This document shows, one piece after another, positions 45,140 to 54,957 of a stretch of DNA of 64,000 nucleotides. The position numbers were made by a program, and so were the translations under genes. Each line of letters starts with the position of its first letter. The first letter of the stretch is position 1. The DNA is from Geobacter sp. GTDB taxonomy: Bacteria > Desulfobacterota > Desulfuromonadia > Geobacterales > Pseudopelobacteraceae. Under the pieces are notes generated by a model. It saw only the letters and a program-made list of their open reading frames with translations. It had not been told where the DNA came from and ran no database searches. The DNA lies in assembly GCA_025360785.1 (NCBI GenBank), contig JANYBN010000187.1, positions 1 through 64,000 of the forward strand, written 5' to 3'.

Positions 45140-47227
45140 ATGGAAATTTTTGGCAAAAACGTGTTTAACCAGACGGTTATGAGAGAAAGGCTGCCGAAAG
45201 GTGTTTTCAAAAACCTGAAAAAGACCATAGACGAAGGTCTGCCACTGGATCCTACAATCGCAGATGTTGTAGCGACAGCAATGAAAGAGTGGGCTGTTGA
45301 AAGAGGTGCAACACATTTTACTCATTGGTTCCAGCCGATGACCGGGATTACTGCAGAAAAACATGACTCATTCCTTACACCGACAGAAAATGGTGCTCTG
45401 CTGGAGTTTTCCGGAAAAGAGCTGGTCAAAGGCGAGCCGGATGCTTCGTCTTTCCCCAGCGGCGGCCTGAGAGCAACCTTTGAAGCCAGAGGCTATACAG
45501 CCTGGGATTGCACCTCTCCTGCATTCCTTAGAGAAGAAGCAGATGTCATAACCCTCTGCATTCCTTCCGCCTTCTGTTCGTACACCGGTGAGGCCCTGGA
45601 CAAAAAAACCCCTCTGCTCCGCTCCATGCAAGCGCTTTCCACACAGGCATTGCGTGTTCTTAAATTGTTCGGCAATACAACTGCCAGCAGGGTTACATCA
45701 ACTGTCGGCGCTGAGCAGGAATACTTCCTTGTGGACAAGTCTTTTTTCCTGAAAAGACCCGACCTGATGATGGCCGGCAGAACACTCTTCGGGGCCATGC
45801 CCTCAAAAGGTCAGGAGCTAGAGGATCACTATTTCGGCACTATCAAGGAAAGAGTGCTGTCTTACATGAAAGAAGTAAATGAAGAGCTTTGGAAACTGGG
45901 CGTTACCGCAAAGACCCAGCACAATGAAGTTGCACCCGGACAGTTTGAACTAGCCCCGATTTTTGAGAACACAAACATTGCCACTGACCACAATCAGATG
46001 GTTATGGATGTTCTGAAGCGGGTCGCCATCAGACATGATATGGTCTGCCTGATGCACGAAAAACCATTTGCCGGCGTAAACGGTTCCGGCAAGCACAACA
46101 ACTGGTCCATGAGCTCAAATGACGGACAGAACCTGCTTGAGCCCGGTAATACCCCACATGAAAACGCCCAGTTCCTTACCTTCCTGATGGCAACCATCAA
46201 AGCTGTAGATACGTATGCCGGGCTCCTGCGCTGCTCTTGCGCCAACGCCGGCAATGACCACCGTCTGGGCGCCAATGAGGCACCCCCGGCAATCATTTCG
46301 GTTTTCCTTGGCGACCAGCTTGCCGATATCCTCGACCAGATCGTGGCTGGCAAAGCAAAATCATCCTCAGCACACGCTGATATGAAGATCGGTGTAACCA
46401 CACTTCCCGCACTGATCAAGGACGCCACCGACAGAAACAGAACCTCACCGTTCGCCTTTACCGGCAACAAGTTTGAATTCAGGATGCTCGGTTCATCCTT
46501 CTCCATCTCAGGCCCCAACATTATCATCAATACAATCATTGCCGATGCGCTGAAGGGATTTGCCGACAAACTTGAAAAATCGAAAAGCTTTTCAGCCGAC
46601 CTTGAGAAGCTACTTCAGGAAACCGCCAAGAAACATAAGCGCGTTGTGTTTAACGGCAACAACTACTCCGACGAATGGGTCAAGGAAGCCAAGAAACGCG
46701 GCCTGCTGAATATTCCCAACACTCCTCTGGCACTGAAGGAACTGGTAACAAAAGAAGCTGTTGCATTGTTTGTTGCACACAAGGTCTTCACCGAAAAAGA
46801 AATTCATTCCCGTTATGAAATTATGGTCGAACAATATGTGAAGGCCCTGAATATTGAAGCCCTGACCATGATCGACATGGCCAACCACAGCATAATTCCT
46901 ACAGCCATAGAATTTGCAACAACGGTAGCATCATCTATCATTGCCGTTGCGGCAGTATCTGGAAAGCTGAACGTCTCGACCCAGAAGGAGCTGCTGGAAG
47001 AACTCACCAACAAACTTGCCTCTATGAACAGCAATGTCAAAGCACTGGAGAAAGCCCTTGAAAGCGCACTGAACATTGCCGATCTTGAAAAACAGGCCGT
47101 TGCGTTCAGGGAAAAGGTGTTTACGAAAATGCTTGAACTGCGTGCCGATGGTGATGCGCTGGAAAAAATCATTGCAGCCAAATACTGGCCGCTGCCGACC
47201 TATGGGGAAATGCTTTTCATTCTGTAA
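45140..47227 (+). CDS. glnN: Glutamine synthetase type III
   Basis: The 695-residue protein is GSIII. It begins [20 protein letters not shown] and has [12 protein letters not shown], the [16 protein letters not shown] segment with catalytic and metal residues, and [17 protein letters not shown]. The [16 protein letters not shown] motif is distinctive for type III enzymes. GSIII makes glutamine from glutamate and ammonia as a dodecamer. It is monocistronic, driven by a sigma-54 promoter, and lies next to glnB-glnA, so this genome has two unrelated glutamine synthetases under nitrogen control. Confidence 0.96.
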   Translation: MEIFGKNVFNQTVMRERLPKGVFKNLKKTIDEGLPLDPTIADVVATAMKEWAVERGATHFTHWFQPMTGITAEKHDSFLTPTENGALLEFSGKELVKGEPDASSFPSGGLRATFEARGYTAWDCTSPAFLREEADVITLCIPSAFCSYTGEALDKKTPLLRSMQALSTQALRVLKLFGNTTASRVTSTVGAEQEYFLVDKSFFLKRPDLMMAGRTLFGAMPSKGQELEDHYFGTIKERVLSYMKEVNEELWKLGVTAKTQHNEVAPGQFELAPIFENTNIATDHNQMVMDVLKRVAIRHDMVCLMHEKPFAGVNGSGKHNNWSMSSNDGQNLLEPGNTPHENAQFLTFLMATIKAVDTYAGLLRCSCANAGNDHRLGANEAPPAIISVFLGDQLADILDQIVAGKAKSSSAHADMKIGVTTLPALIKDATDRNRTSPFAFTGNKFEFRMLGSSFSISGPNIIINTIIADALKGFADKLEKSKSFSADLEKLLQETAKKHKRVVFNGNNYSDEWVKEAKKRGLLNIPNTPLALKELVTKEAVALFVAHKVFTEKEIHSRYEIMVEQYVKALNIEALTMIDMANHSIIPTAIEFATTVASSIIAVAAVSGKLNVSTQKELLEELTNKLASMNSNVKALEKALESALNIADLEKQAVAFREKVFTKMLELRADGDALEKIIAAKYWPLPTYGEMLFIL

Positions 47228-47255
47228 TCCCAAATTCTTTACTTGCTAGCCTAGA

Positions 47256-47290
47256 ATAGGAGCCTCCTGACGGGGGCTCCTATTTTTTTG
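47256..47290 (+). terminator. Intrinsic terminator of glnN
   Basis: ataggagcc (47256-47264) pairs with ggctcctat (47275-47283), followed by seven T. Confidence 0.9.
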
Positions 47291-47610
47291 CTTTCATCCT
47301 GTAATCAAAGCATGATTTTGCTCTTTTACAATTGCAAAACATGCGTTCCATCAAGTAACTAACTTGTAAGCATGGCCGACCATTCCACCTGAAAGAGAAA
47401 CCCATATTTATCAAGCAGCTTAACTCCAGCTATAAGGTTTAGCACCGAATTAGTTGAAAGTAAGAATCCCAAAATATTGATCGCCATTGAGCGAGATCTA
47501 CGTACCGTTGTACATGATGTAATTGTAAATGGAAGCGGAAGCGGCTAATGTTTTTGCGGGGAAGCAGAGGAAGAGAAAGTGGGTAATCCACAATTATTCA
47601 AGGTTTGTTA
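47291..47610. other. Intergenic region with no recognised feature
   Basis: About 320 bp between the glnN terminator and the glnA terminator. A short plus-strand frame (47529-47726) crosses the glnA hairpin and shows no family features or ribosome site, so I do not call it. No RNA or repeat was recognised. Confidence 0.5.
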
Positions 47611-47614
47611 CAAA

Positions 47615-47640
47615 GAAAGGCGGGATTTCTCCCGCCTTTC
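47615..47640 (-). terminator. Intrinsic terminator of glnBA (GGCGGGA hairpin, copy 2)
   Basis: gaaaggcggga (47615-47625) pairs perfectly with tcccgcctttc (47630-47640) over a four-base loop that reads GAAA on the minus strand. It lies 28 bp past the glnA stop. The U tail is short. It is nearly the same sequence as the hairpin at 44824-44843. Confidence 0.75.
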
Positions 47641-47667
47641 ATAACTGCTTGAAACGCCAGTTTAGAT

Positions 47668-49080
47668 TTAAATGTCGTAGTACAATTCAAACTCAAGCGG
47701 AACCGGACGCATACGGACCGGGTTGACTTCAGCTTCGGTTTTGTACTCGATCCACTTCTCGATTACATCAGGGGTAAAGACATCACCCTTCAGTAGGAAC
47801 TCATGGTCATCCTTGAGGCATTTGAGAGCGTCCTCAAGAGTACCCGGTGCGGATGGAATATCTTTAAGCTCTTCTGGCGAAAGACCGTAGATATCCTTGT
47901 CCAGAGGCTGCCCCGGATCAATTTTGTTTTCGATTCCGTCAAGGCCGGCCATCAACATGGCGGCAAATGCCAGATAACCGTTGCATGAAGGATCCGGAGT
48001 ACGATATTCAACGCGCTTGGCCTTAGGGTTGGTTGACATCATCGGAATACGGAGTGAAGCAGAGCGGTTACGACTTGAATAGGCCATATTCACTGGGGCC
48101 TCGAAACCTGGCACCAGTCGTTTGTACGAGTTGGTGGTAGGGTTGGTGATCGCACAGAGCGCCTTGGCATGCTTGATGATCCCGCCAATGTACCAGAGCG
48201 CCATCTGGGAAAGACCGCCGTATTTGTCACCGGCAAAAAGGTTCTGACCATCTTTCCAGATTGACTGGTGACAGTGCATCCCCGAACCGTTGTCGCCGTA
48301 AAGCGGCTTCGGCATAAAGGTTGCTGTTTTGCCGTTGCGGTAGGCAACGTTCTTGATAATGTATTTGAACCACTGCAACTGGTCAGCCATATCAACCAGA
48401 GAGGAAAAACGCATATCAATTTCAGCCTGTCCACCAGTGGCAACCTCATGATGCTGGCACTCTACGCGAATCCCGACACTCTGCAGCACTTCAACCATTT
48501 CGTTACGCAGATCATTCTGGGAATCTACAGGTGAGCAGGGGAAGTAACCTTCTTTGTGGCGCGGTTTGTAGCCAAGATTGGGGAACTCTTCGCGACCGCT
48601 ATTCCATGCGCCTTCGGAGGAGTCAACAGCAAAAAAGGACTGATTGGCTGTCGAAGAAAAACGGACATCGTCAAAAATGAAGAATTCTGCTTCCGGGCCA
48701 AAGAATGCGGTATCGCCAATGCCGGTTGATTTCAGGTACATTTCAGCTTTTTTGGCAATGTTACGAGGATCACGGGTGTAATCTTCTTTGGTGATTGGAT
48801 CGAAAATATCGCAGATGATCGACATCGTCGGCACTTTAATAAAAGGATCCATTTTGGCGGTGGTCGGATCGGGAAGCAGGATCATGTCTGACGCGTGAAT
48901 TGGCTGCCAGCCACGAATTGAAGAACCGTCAAACCCTTGACCTTCTTCAAAAGTGTCCTCGCTAAACTCAGACATTGGTACTGACACATGTTGCCAGGTT
49001 CCAATAAAATCCATAAATTTGTAATCGACCATTTTTGCGCCGTTTTTTTCGGCAAATTCAAGTACTTGCTTTGGGGTCAT
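47668..49080 (-). CDS. glnA: Glutamine synthetase type I
   Basis: The 470-residue protein starts [19 protein letters not shown] and has the DGSSIRGW motif, [20 protein letters not shown] and the [10 protein letters not shown] segment. The adenylylation site appears as DIYGLSPEE with the target Tyr, so activity is likely switched off by adenylylation. It is the main ammonium-assimilating enzyme and lies directly downstream of glnB, probably one transcript from a sigma-54 promoter. Confidence 0.97.
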   Translation of the reverse strand: MTPKQVLEFAEKNGAKMVDYKFMDFIGTWQHVSVPMSEFSEDTFEEGQGFDGSSIRGWQPIHASDMILLPDPTTAKMDPFIKVPTMSIICDIFDPITKEDYTRDPRNIAKKAEMYLKSTGIGDTAFFGPEAEFFIFDDVRFSSTANQSFFAVDSSEGAWNSGREEFPNLGYKPRHKEGYFPCSPVDSQNDLRNEMVEVLQSVGIRVECQHHEVATGGQAEIDMRFSSLVDMADQLQWFKYIIKNVAYRNGKTATFMPKPLYGDNGSGMHCHQSIWKDGQNLFAGDKYGGLSQMALWYIGGIIKHAKALCAITNPTTNSYKRLVPGFEAPVNMAYSSRNRSASLRIPMMSTNPKAKRVEYRTPDPSCNGYLAFAAMLMAGLDGIENKIDPGQPLDKDIYGLSPEELKDIPSAPGTLEDALKCLKDDHEFLLKGDVFTPDVIEKWIEYKTEAEVNPVRMRPVPLEFELYYDI

Positions 49081-49108
49081 CTGTTACTCCTTTCGAGATT
49101 TGTTTTTG

Positions 49109-49462
<354 letters not shown>

Positions 49463-49537
49463 TTACTTGAGATTTTATGAAAGCAAGGAAACTGGTTCTC
49501 GAAGCTTATGCTATCGCATCTATTTATAGACACCAAA

Positions 49538-49553
49538 AGCAAGCTCCTTGCCA
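49538..49553 (-). promoter_or_regulatory. Sigma-54 promoter of glnBA
   Basis: On the minus strand TGGCAA (49548-49553), 5 bp, TTGCT (49538-49542), with the required GG-N10-GC spacing. The glnB ATG lies about 90 bp downstream. Confidence 0.7.
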
Positions 49554-49704
49554 ATATATTCAACTAAATCATTATGCCGCATATTTGAATAGTTAGAAAG
49601 CATGCCATCGTCTCGGCAGCACTTACCACGTCCGTGCACGCCTAATAAAAAGTCACACGTAAACCAATTGTGCTCAAAACACAGGCACAAAATAAAAAAA
49701 ATCC

Positions 49705-50418
49705 TCAGGTATTTATATCCTTAAGTTCCTTGATTATCTCGACCTGGCGCTGGTTAATATAATAGGCAATCTGCTGTTGAGAATGTTTTTCTGCGTGAAA
49801 CTCTATCAAGCAGATAAAAGGAGCATTTTCCCCTGTAACTTTGACAATTGTCGCGCTCATGCCAACTTCAATTACGGAGTTTCTATTAAGCTCCGGAAGC
49901 TTTAAAAACATGTTTATGTCAAGACCCGGCGTCAAAGAATCGGATGACATGACGCTAACAGCAGCACCTCCGAGTGAGATGTCCTTTACATTGCCTTTTA
50001 TAATATCACCTTCAACAAGCAACTCCGCTTCAACCGGATTATCTAGAAGTACCCGGACAAACCTCCTCATATCCGATAGAATATGCGCATAACCGAAATT
50101 GCATAAAATTACACGTTTTTTGGCAGAACTCACATAAAAAGCCTCACCAATAATATCTTCCGGAAAGGTACTCATCGAATGCGAATAAATGAGCGATTTC
50201 TTTTCCATGTTGATAACCTTGGCCTGATACTCATGTACGGCAAACTCAGCCATCTCGTTTTCTACATGCAGCAAGGTCGCATCGTATGAAACAGGAATTT
50301 CCTTGTAGTAGTTCAAAAAAGAAAATTGCTGACCGATCATCCCCGACAAAAACTGGAGAACAACCAACATATCTTCCCGTTCAGTTCCCCGCACGACTTT
50401 GTCGTAATATTGAAACAC
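49705..50418 (-). CDS. PilZ-domain protein
   Basis: The 237-residue protein has an N-terminal domain of unknown type (about 1-120) and a PilZ domain (about 125-225). The cyclic di-GMP contact motifs are visible as RRFVR (about 116-120) and DISLGG (D/NxSxxG, about 147-152). Thus it probably binds cyclic di-GMP and controls motility, adhesion or secretion. It is divergent from the M23 peptidase gene with only 40 bp between them. Confidence 0.85.
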   Translation of the reverse strand: MFQYYDKVVRGTEREDMLVVLQFLSGMIGQQFSFLNYYKEIPVSYDATLLHVENEMAEFAVHEYQAKVINMEKKSLIYSHSMSTFPEDIIGEAFYVSSAKKRVILCNFGYAHILSDMRRFVRVLLDNPVEAELLVEGDIIKGNVKDISLGGAAVSVMSSDSLTPGLDINMFLKLPELNRNSVIEVGMSATIVKVTGENAPFICLIEFHAEKHSQQQIAYYINQRQVEIIKELKDINT

Positions 50419-50458
50419 CCTGTCACCCCGGAGATGATGAATTGAACTATTTTACAAA

Positions 50459-51349
50459 ATGGGATATATAGTAGAAGTGAACTTAATTATCAGAAAATGT
50501 GCCGAACAACAAGCACAATTGACAGCCACTGTCAAAGCCCCTCGCCTGCTTGAGATCAGGTGCGTTTATTTATACTCACTATCTCTGGCCCTTCTGTTTT
50601 GCCTGGTCAGCTCTATTGCAAAAGCCGATATTTATCGCTTTGTCACCATCGACGGTGTTGAAACATTCACTGACGCTCCCAGCAACAAAAATGCTACCGT
50701 AGTCATTAAAGACCACACCGTTCCTGTCGCCAAACAGCGCAAATCAACCAAGAAGCAGAAAACTCATGACATTTCTCTGGATGAAATCGTCCAGAAGGCA
50801 GTTACTGCGGCGCTTAATCCGCAAGAAGCCGAACATAACAGCTTCGAACCTCACCTGCCGCTGGTAGGTGGCATAATTACATCAAAAGTCGGAATGAGAA
50901 TCGACCCAATCGACGGGATCTGGCGCCAGCACAACGGAATAGACATTGCGATACCTGCCGGAACCCTGGTCAAAGCGGTAGCTCCAGGCGTAGTCGTCTA
51001 CACCGGAAGCCGCTCCGGATATGGCAACACGGTCGTCGTAGAGCATGATAACGGGGTCATTACTCTGTACGCGCACAACAGCCGGATTCTGGTAGCACAG
51101 GGACAACTGGTTACCGCAGAGAGTACCCTGGCTCTTTCCGGCTCGACTGGAAGATCAACCGGTCCGCATCTCCACTTCGAGGCCTGGCAAGCTGGAACAA
51201 ATGTCTCCACCGCCTTTCTTCCCGACAGCGGCATAACTCTGCCGAAAACAGCACTTATCGCCAGCAGTCAGCGTGCAGCCCACTTCCGGAGTGAAACGCT
51301 TTCCGATGGCTCAATTCTGTTTACAAATATTCCTTCGTCTACTCCCTGA
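50459..51349 (+). CDS. M23 family metallopeptidase (DUF4124-like N-terminus)
   Basis: The 296-residue protein has a hydrophobic signal segment (about 36-55) and a DUF4124-like region starting ADIYRFVTIDGVETFTD. A LytM/M23 domain (about 135-245) has His158 and Asp162 in HNGIDIA and the HLHFE motif (His237, His239). It should cut peptidoglycan cross-links in the periplasm. The start at 50459 has no clear ribosome site, and the N-terminal 30 residues before the signal are unusual, so the true start may be further in (for example TTG 50519). Confidence 0.82.
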   Translation: MGYIVEVNLIIRKCAEQQAQLTATVKAPRLLEIRCVYLYSLSLALLFCLVSSIAKADIYRFVTIDGVETFTDAPSNKNATVVIKDHTVPVAKQRKSTKKQKTHDISLDEIVQKAVTAALNPQEAEHNSFEPHLPLVGGIITSKVGMRIDPIDGIWRQHNGIDIAIPAGTLVKAVAPGVVVYTGSRSGYGNTVVVEHDNGVITLYAHNSRILVAQGQLVTAESTLALSGSTGRSTGPHLHFEAWQAGTNVSTAFLPDSGITLPKTALIASSQRAAHFRSETLSDGSILFTNIPSSTP

Positions 51350-52524
51350 TGCTCGACCAAATTGCCAAATACACCGCAAAACTGATTTCAGACGGCTCAG
51401 CAACCGCCGGGCAGATAGCTTTTGCAGCCCAGGATGACATCATGATTTCAGCCGGTGAGCCGACCTTGGCATCGCTGGCAGAATCAGTCCTATCCCGTCT
51501 GAATTGCCTCGCACTGGCCGTTGCCGCGCCTTCAGTCACCTTTGCTGACTTTCTCATTCTGAGAGCCGATAGTCATGAGCGTGAAATCGTACCTCGCGAC
51601 ACCGAAACACGCACGTTTCTGCACGACATCCCGATTTTACGCAAAAATGACATCGGCGCTGATGCTTCAGAAATTATTGCCACTCTGTTAGGAAATCGAA
51701 AAGGGATCGTCGTTGAGGGGGTCGGAATAATTGCCGCCGGTGCATTAACAGTCGAACAGGCTTATATCAACTGGTCTTCGGTTTTCCACTCAACTTACAT
51801 AAAGTATCTTGAAGATCTGCTCGAAAACGGCTTCATGCTTCCTGGTGAAAAGGATGCTTTTGATCATTTCCGCAGCGAATTGCTAGTTCCGCTCTCGGCA
51901 GATGGACTGGAGTTTAGACAGGGGCCGTTCTCTGAAAAAAAAGTTATTCTTGACGAGATCGCCCGTGTCGGTCGATATACCGTCCAGCGTCGCCTGGTTG
52001 ACTCTTTTTTCGGCAACATTTCATATTCAAACGGAAGCTTGATCTATATATCGCAAACCGCCTCCAGCCTGGACGAACTTCCCGGCTGTATCGATCCGGT
52101 CCCTTTCGAAAACAACTCAACAGTCGGCATAACCGCCTCCAGCGAACTGGTTGCGCACCGCTCAATTTTTGAGCAAACCGCCTGTCGTGCTATTTTACAT
52201 GGCCATCCACGCTTCGCGGTTGTTATGAGTATGATATGTGCTGAAAAAGAATCGTGTCATGTTACCGACTGTTGGAAGGATTGCACAAAAGTTCGCTTTT
52301 TGGGAACTACTCCGGTGGTAGCGGGAGAGATCGGCGCCGGAGGTATTGCCAGGAATGTCCCGCCGGTGATAGGCATTACCGGATCGGCCATTGTCTACGG
52401 TCACGGCATCTTCAGTATCGGCATGACCGATTTCCGCGAAGCGTTCGAGGCTCTGGTAAATATTGAGAACTGGTGCAGGGTTGAATATTTCAGGCGTCTT
52501 GATGAAAAGTATGCAACATCCTGA
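51349..52524 (+). CDS. Tandem class II aldolase/adducin-fold protein
   Basis: The 391-residue protein appears to be two class II aldolase/adducin folds in a row. The second half (about 205-385) has the RLVDSFFGNISY start, the HGHPRFAVVMS zinc motif and a C-terminal VYGHGIFSIG. The first half (about 1-190) has the same layout (NRKGIVVEGVGIIAAG) but lacks the His-x-His zinc motif, so it is likely inactive. Class II aldolases act on sugar phosphates. The substrate is unknown. It overlaps the M23 gene by one base (TGATG). Confidence 0.78.
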   Translation: MLDQIAKYTAKLISDGSATAGQIAFAAQDDIMISAGEPTLASLAESVLSRLNCLALAVAAPSVTFADFLILRADSHEREIVPRDTETRTFLHDIPILRKNDIGADASEIIATLLGNRKGIVVEGVGIIAAGALTVEQAYINWSSVFHSTYIKYLEDLLENGFMLPGEKDAFDHFRSELLVPLSADGLEFRQGPFSEKKVILDEIARVGRYTVQRRLVDSFFGNISYSNGSLIYISQTASSLDELPGCIDPVPFENNSTVGITASSELVAHRSIFEQTACRAILHGHPRFAVVMSMICAEKESCHVTDCWKDCTKVRFLGTTPVVAGEIGAGGIARNVPPVIGITGSAIVYGHGIFSIGMTDFREAFEALVNIENWCRVEYFRRLDEKYATS

Positions 52525-52542
52525 AAAACAGGGCCGATTAAC

Positions 52543-52767
52543 TTAAATATCAGAAATGATATTCCACGACTCAGTCGTATTATCGTAAACAATCCTGGCC
52601 CGCTTGTCATGCAGCTGCTGAAGTACCTGTTCAACCTTCTCATTCAGCGTATATTCAGAGTCAGCCAGTTCACTCCAATCACGTGTTACAAACTCCTCAA
52701 CCATCTTCCGCAGAGTATCCGGGTTAATCCGATCCAAAGGAATATTCAAGAAATCTTCGTTCATCAT
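52543..52767 (-). CDS. YheU family protein (UPF0270)
   Basis: The 74-residue protein has the family pattern IPLDRINPDTLRKMVEEFVTRD followed by LNEKVEQVLQQLHDKRARIVYD. YheU-like proteins are small and of unknown function, known mostly from gammaproteobacteria. It ends 19 bp from the convergent aldolase-fold gene and lies downstream of a terminator for the cytochrome gene. Start is ATG 52767 or the next ATG at 52764. Confidence 0.8.
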   Translation of the reverse strand: MMNEDFLNIPLDRINPDTLRKMVEEFVTRDWSELADSEYTLNEKVEQVLQQLHDKRARIVYDNTTESWNIISDI

Positions 52768-52803
52768 ACATCTCCGTCAATTGGACTTAAACACATTTCA
52801 AAA

Positions 52804-52837
52804 TCAAGGGCCCGATGCTGATGCACCGGGCCCTTGA
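52804..52837 (-). terminator. Hairpin terminator after the cytochrome gene
   Basis: tcaagggcccg (52804-52814) pairs with cgggcccttga (52827-52837) across 12 bases. On the minus strand it is followed by a T-rich stretch. It lies 56 bp past the cytochrome stop. Confidence 0.65.
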
Positions 52838-52892
52838 AAATTCATACTCAACAAAAGATCCAGCAATGTCCACCAGGACTTCGCCAGCGCTA

Positions 52893-54149
52893 TTATTTTA
52901 CCACTGACACATCCAGATTTGTTGACTTGAACAAAGTCTGATCACCCATATCGGCCAGATCATTATAGCGGTTCAGATCGTACACAAGACGCGCCTGAAT
53001 CGTATAACTGCCCGGCTTCAGCACAGGAGTCCAGGCCAGTATTCGCTCTTCTCCGGCACGGATAATGTTTTCGTGAGGTCCCTGGGCATCAGCCTGCATC
53101 GCGGCTTTGGCATCAGGCAGTTTTTTGTCTTCCTCAAGAAAGGCTTTGTCATCAGGCCTGGATCCATACCAGGGAGAGAACATCCAACTGTTGCCGGCAA
53201 CGACCTTTCCCTGGGAATCGCGCGCTTCAACCTGGAGATACACCGCACGACGATTGGATCCGGTCGGTACGGAATGACCAGCCCCGATATTGATCACATG
53301 AAATTCGAGTTTAGACACACCTTTATCCGGCTGAACGGCTACCAGATTCAGGGCGTTCTGCAAACGCTGCGATGAGCGCCCTCCGGTCCAGAGATGCCGC
53401 GATGAAACACGATCGGGAACTTTGTAATCTTCAGCCAGCTTGCGATTGGTGCGCGGCATGTGGCAATCCTGACAGTTCTGGCTGCCAAGGCCCTGCTTCC
53501 AGAAATCATCGCGCCATTCAAGGAAAGTCTGGGTTTGTTTACCCGCCACACGTTTCCCCAGGCTGTGGCAGTAAGCGCACATGATCGAGGTTTTCATGCG
53601 AACATCGGGATTGTTTTCATGTGGGGCCCGCAGATTGTACGGACCGCGGATTTTGCCCTCCGGAGTCAGGTGGCAACTGGCGCAGCTCAATCCGGCCGTC
53701 TCTGCATCTTTGGAGCGCGGCTTCGGCTTGAAGATTTCTGACACATTCAAATCGGGAAGGTTAAAGGCTTCCGGGAAATGGCAGACATTGCACGATTTTC
53801 CTTCAACCTCATTTTCACGGGCATGCCGTGGGAATGGGTCGGTGCCGGCCATCGCATGAGCGGTAGTCATGGACGACATGTTTATGGGATGGCTGATATC
53901 CCGCTTGTCGGAAATCACGGCTGCGATATCTTGTATGCGGTTGTCGCCACCGAAACCGAACGCATATTCACGATAAATCGCTTTGTGACACTCTCCGCAC
54001 ACCTCGGATGGTGTCGCCGTCCCCTGGGGAAATTTAACAGTAACGGTCGCGGGTATTGGCTTCAATGGCTCTGCTGCCTGGACAGCGCAAGGTGCCTGTA
54101 CTGCCAGAAACAATGCCGCCAGAAGCAACGTAAGTTTAATCAAATGCAT
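52893..54149 (-). CDS. Periplasmic multiheme cytochrome c (five heme motifs)
   Basis: From ATG 54149 (AAGGAG site) the 418-residue protein has a signal peptide (about 1-26) and five CxxCH motifs: CGECH (51-55), CNVCH (120-124), CASCH (156-160), CAYCH (181-185) and CQDCH (216-220). The arrangement suggests the cytochrome c554 group. After the hemes, a beta-rich C-terminal domain (about 260-415) with HSVPTGSNRRAVYL may be a sensor or partner domain. The role is likely electron transfer. A strong promoter precedes it. Confidence 0.9.
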   Translation of the reverse strand: MHLIKLTLLLAALFLAVQAPCAVQAAEPLKPIPATVTVKFPQGTATPSEVCGECHKAIYREYAFGFGGDNRIQDIAAVISDKRDISHPINMSSMTTAHAMAGTDPFPRHARENEVEGKSCNVCHFPEAFNLPDLNVSEIFKPKPRSKDAETAGLSCASCHLTPEGKIRGPYNLRAPHENNPDVRMKTSIMCAYCHSLGKRVAGKQTQTFLEWRDDFWKQGLGSQNCQDCHMPRTNRKLAEDYKVPDRVSSRHLWTGGRSSQRLQNALNLVAVQPDKGVSKLEFHVINIGAGHSVPTGSNRRAVYLQVEARDSQGKVVAGNSWMFSPWYGSRPDDKAFLEEDKKLPDAKAAMQADAQGPHENIIRAGEERILAWTPVLKPGSYTIQARLVYDLNRYNDLADMGDQTLFKSTNLDVSVVK

Positions 54150-54187
54150 GGAATACTCCTTTCCTGTAAACATAAAAAGCGATTCAC

Positions 54188-54216
54188 CTTATACTCCGGC
54201 AGTGCCCTGCTGTCAA
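54188..54216 (-). promoter_or_regulatory. Sigma-70 promoter of the cytochrome gene
   Basis: On the minus strand TTGACA (54211-54216), 17 bp, TATAAG (54188-54193), about 40 bp ahead of the ATG. The region 54170-54218 is closely repeated at 36021-36067. Confidence 0.75.
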
Positions 54217-54233
54217 CGGATCACATGTAATAA

Positions 54234-54902
54234 TCATGGATGCTTTTTATCCCAGTATTCCCTTTCAAAAGGCCAATATTCTTTCATGTAGCCGACTAGA
54301 CCCGACATCCGGGCACTGAAGCCGCTGATAAACTCTTCCTGCTCCGGAAATTTCCGTTGTCCGGCAACAGCCCCGCAGAGCTCACGCCCCAGGTTTTGGG
54401 CTTTTGCATAAAGGTTCGTCTCATCGGGAAAAGTTCTGATCCCGGCCATGGGGGAGCCGATCCCGCCGACCGAGTTTGCGCCGAGAGTGTTCACGAAACG
54501 CCCCATATAGGTAACCACCTCCGCATCCTCGCCACCGCCGGAGGTCTCGACCACGGCCGCATACTTCCCCTCCAGAGCCATGCAGTGGATCAGGCCGTTA
54601 CAGCGGTCAAACAGCGCCTTCATCTGGGCCGTGACGCTGAAGATATAGTTGGGACTGGCGAGGATGAAGCCATCACAGGCAAGCAGCTTTTCCTTGATAC
54701 TCTCATAGTCGTCCTTGATGTTGCAGATGCCGGTCTTGTGGCAGACATCGCAGGCCACACAGGGCTGGACATCCAGCGTTTTCAAGGAGATGATTTCCGT
54801 CTCGGCACCGGTTTCCCTTACTCCGGCCAACACCTCGTCCAGCAGGCGGCCGGTATTTCCCAGCATCCCGCGTGGGCTTCCAATAATGGCGAGTATCTTC
54901 AT
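54234..54902 (-). CDS. Flavodoxin-fold NADPH-dependent FMN reductase
   Basis: The 222-residue protein begins MKILAIIGSPRGMLGNTGRL, the phosphate-binding loop of FMN-reductase-like flavodoxins, and has SPNYIFSVTAQMKALFDR. A CVACDVCHKTGIC motif (about 48-60) adds four Cys, as in the iron-sulfur flavoprotein group. It likely carries FMN and shuttles electrons. It is the last of a minus-strand set with the polyferredoxin and DUF362 genes, just upstream of the cytochrome promoter. Confidence 0.85.
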   Translation of the reverse strand: MKILAIIGSPRGMLGNTGRLLDEVLAGVRETGAETEIISLKTLDVQPCVACDVCHKTGICNIKDDYESIKEKLLACDGFILASPNYIFSVTAQMKALFDRCNGLIHCMALEGKYAAVVETSGGGEDAEVVTYMGRFVNTLGANSVGGIGSPMAGIRTFPDETNLYAKAQNLGRELCGAVAGQRKFPEQEEFISGFSARMSGLVGYMKEYWPFEREYWDKKHP

Positions 54903-54957
54903 CGTCTGTCTCCTTGTTTACTTTCGTTTGTTAGTTAAAATCATCCCTTCATCAAGA

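Noticed and set aside
47529-47726. A short plus-strand frame next to the glnA terminator.
   Set aside because: It has no ribosome site, runs through the hairpin and shows no family.
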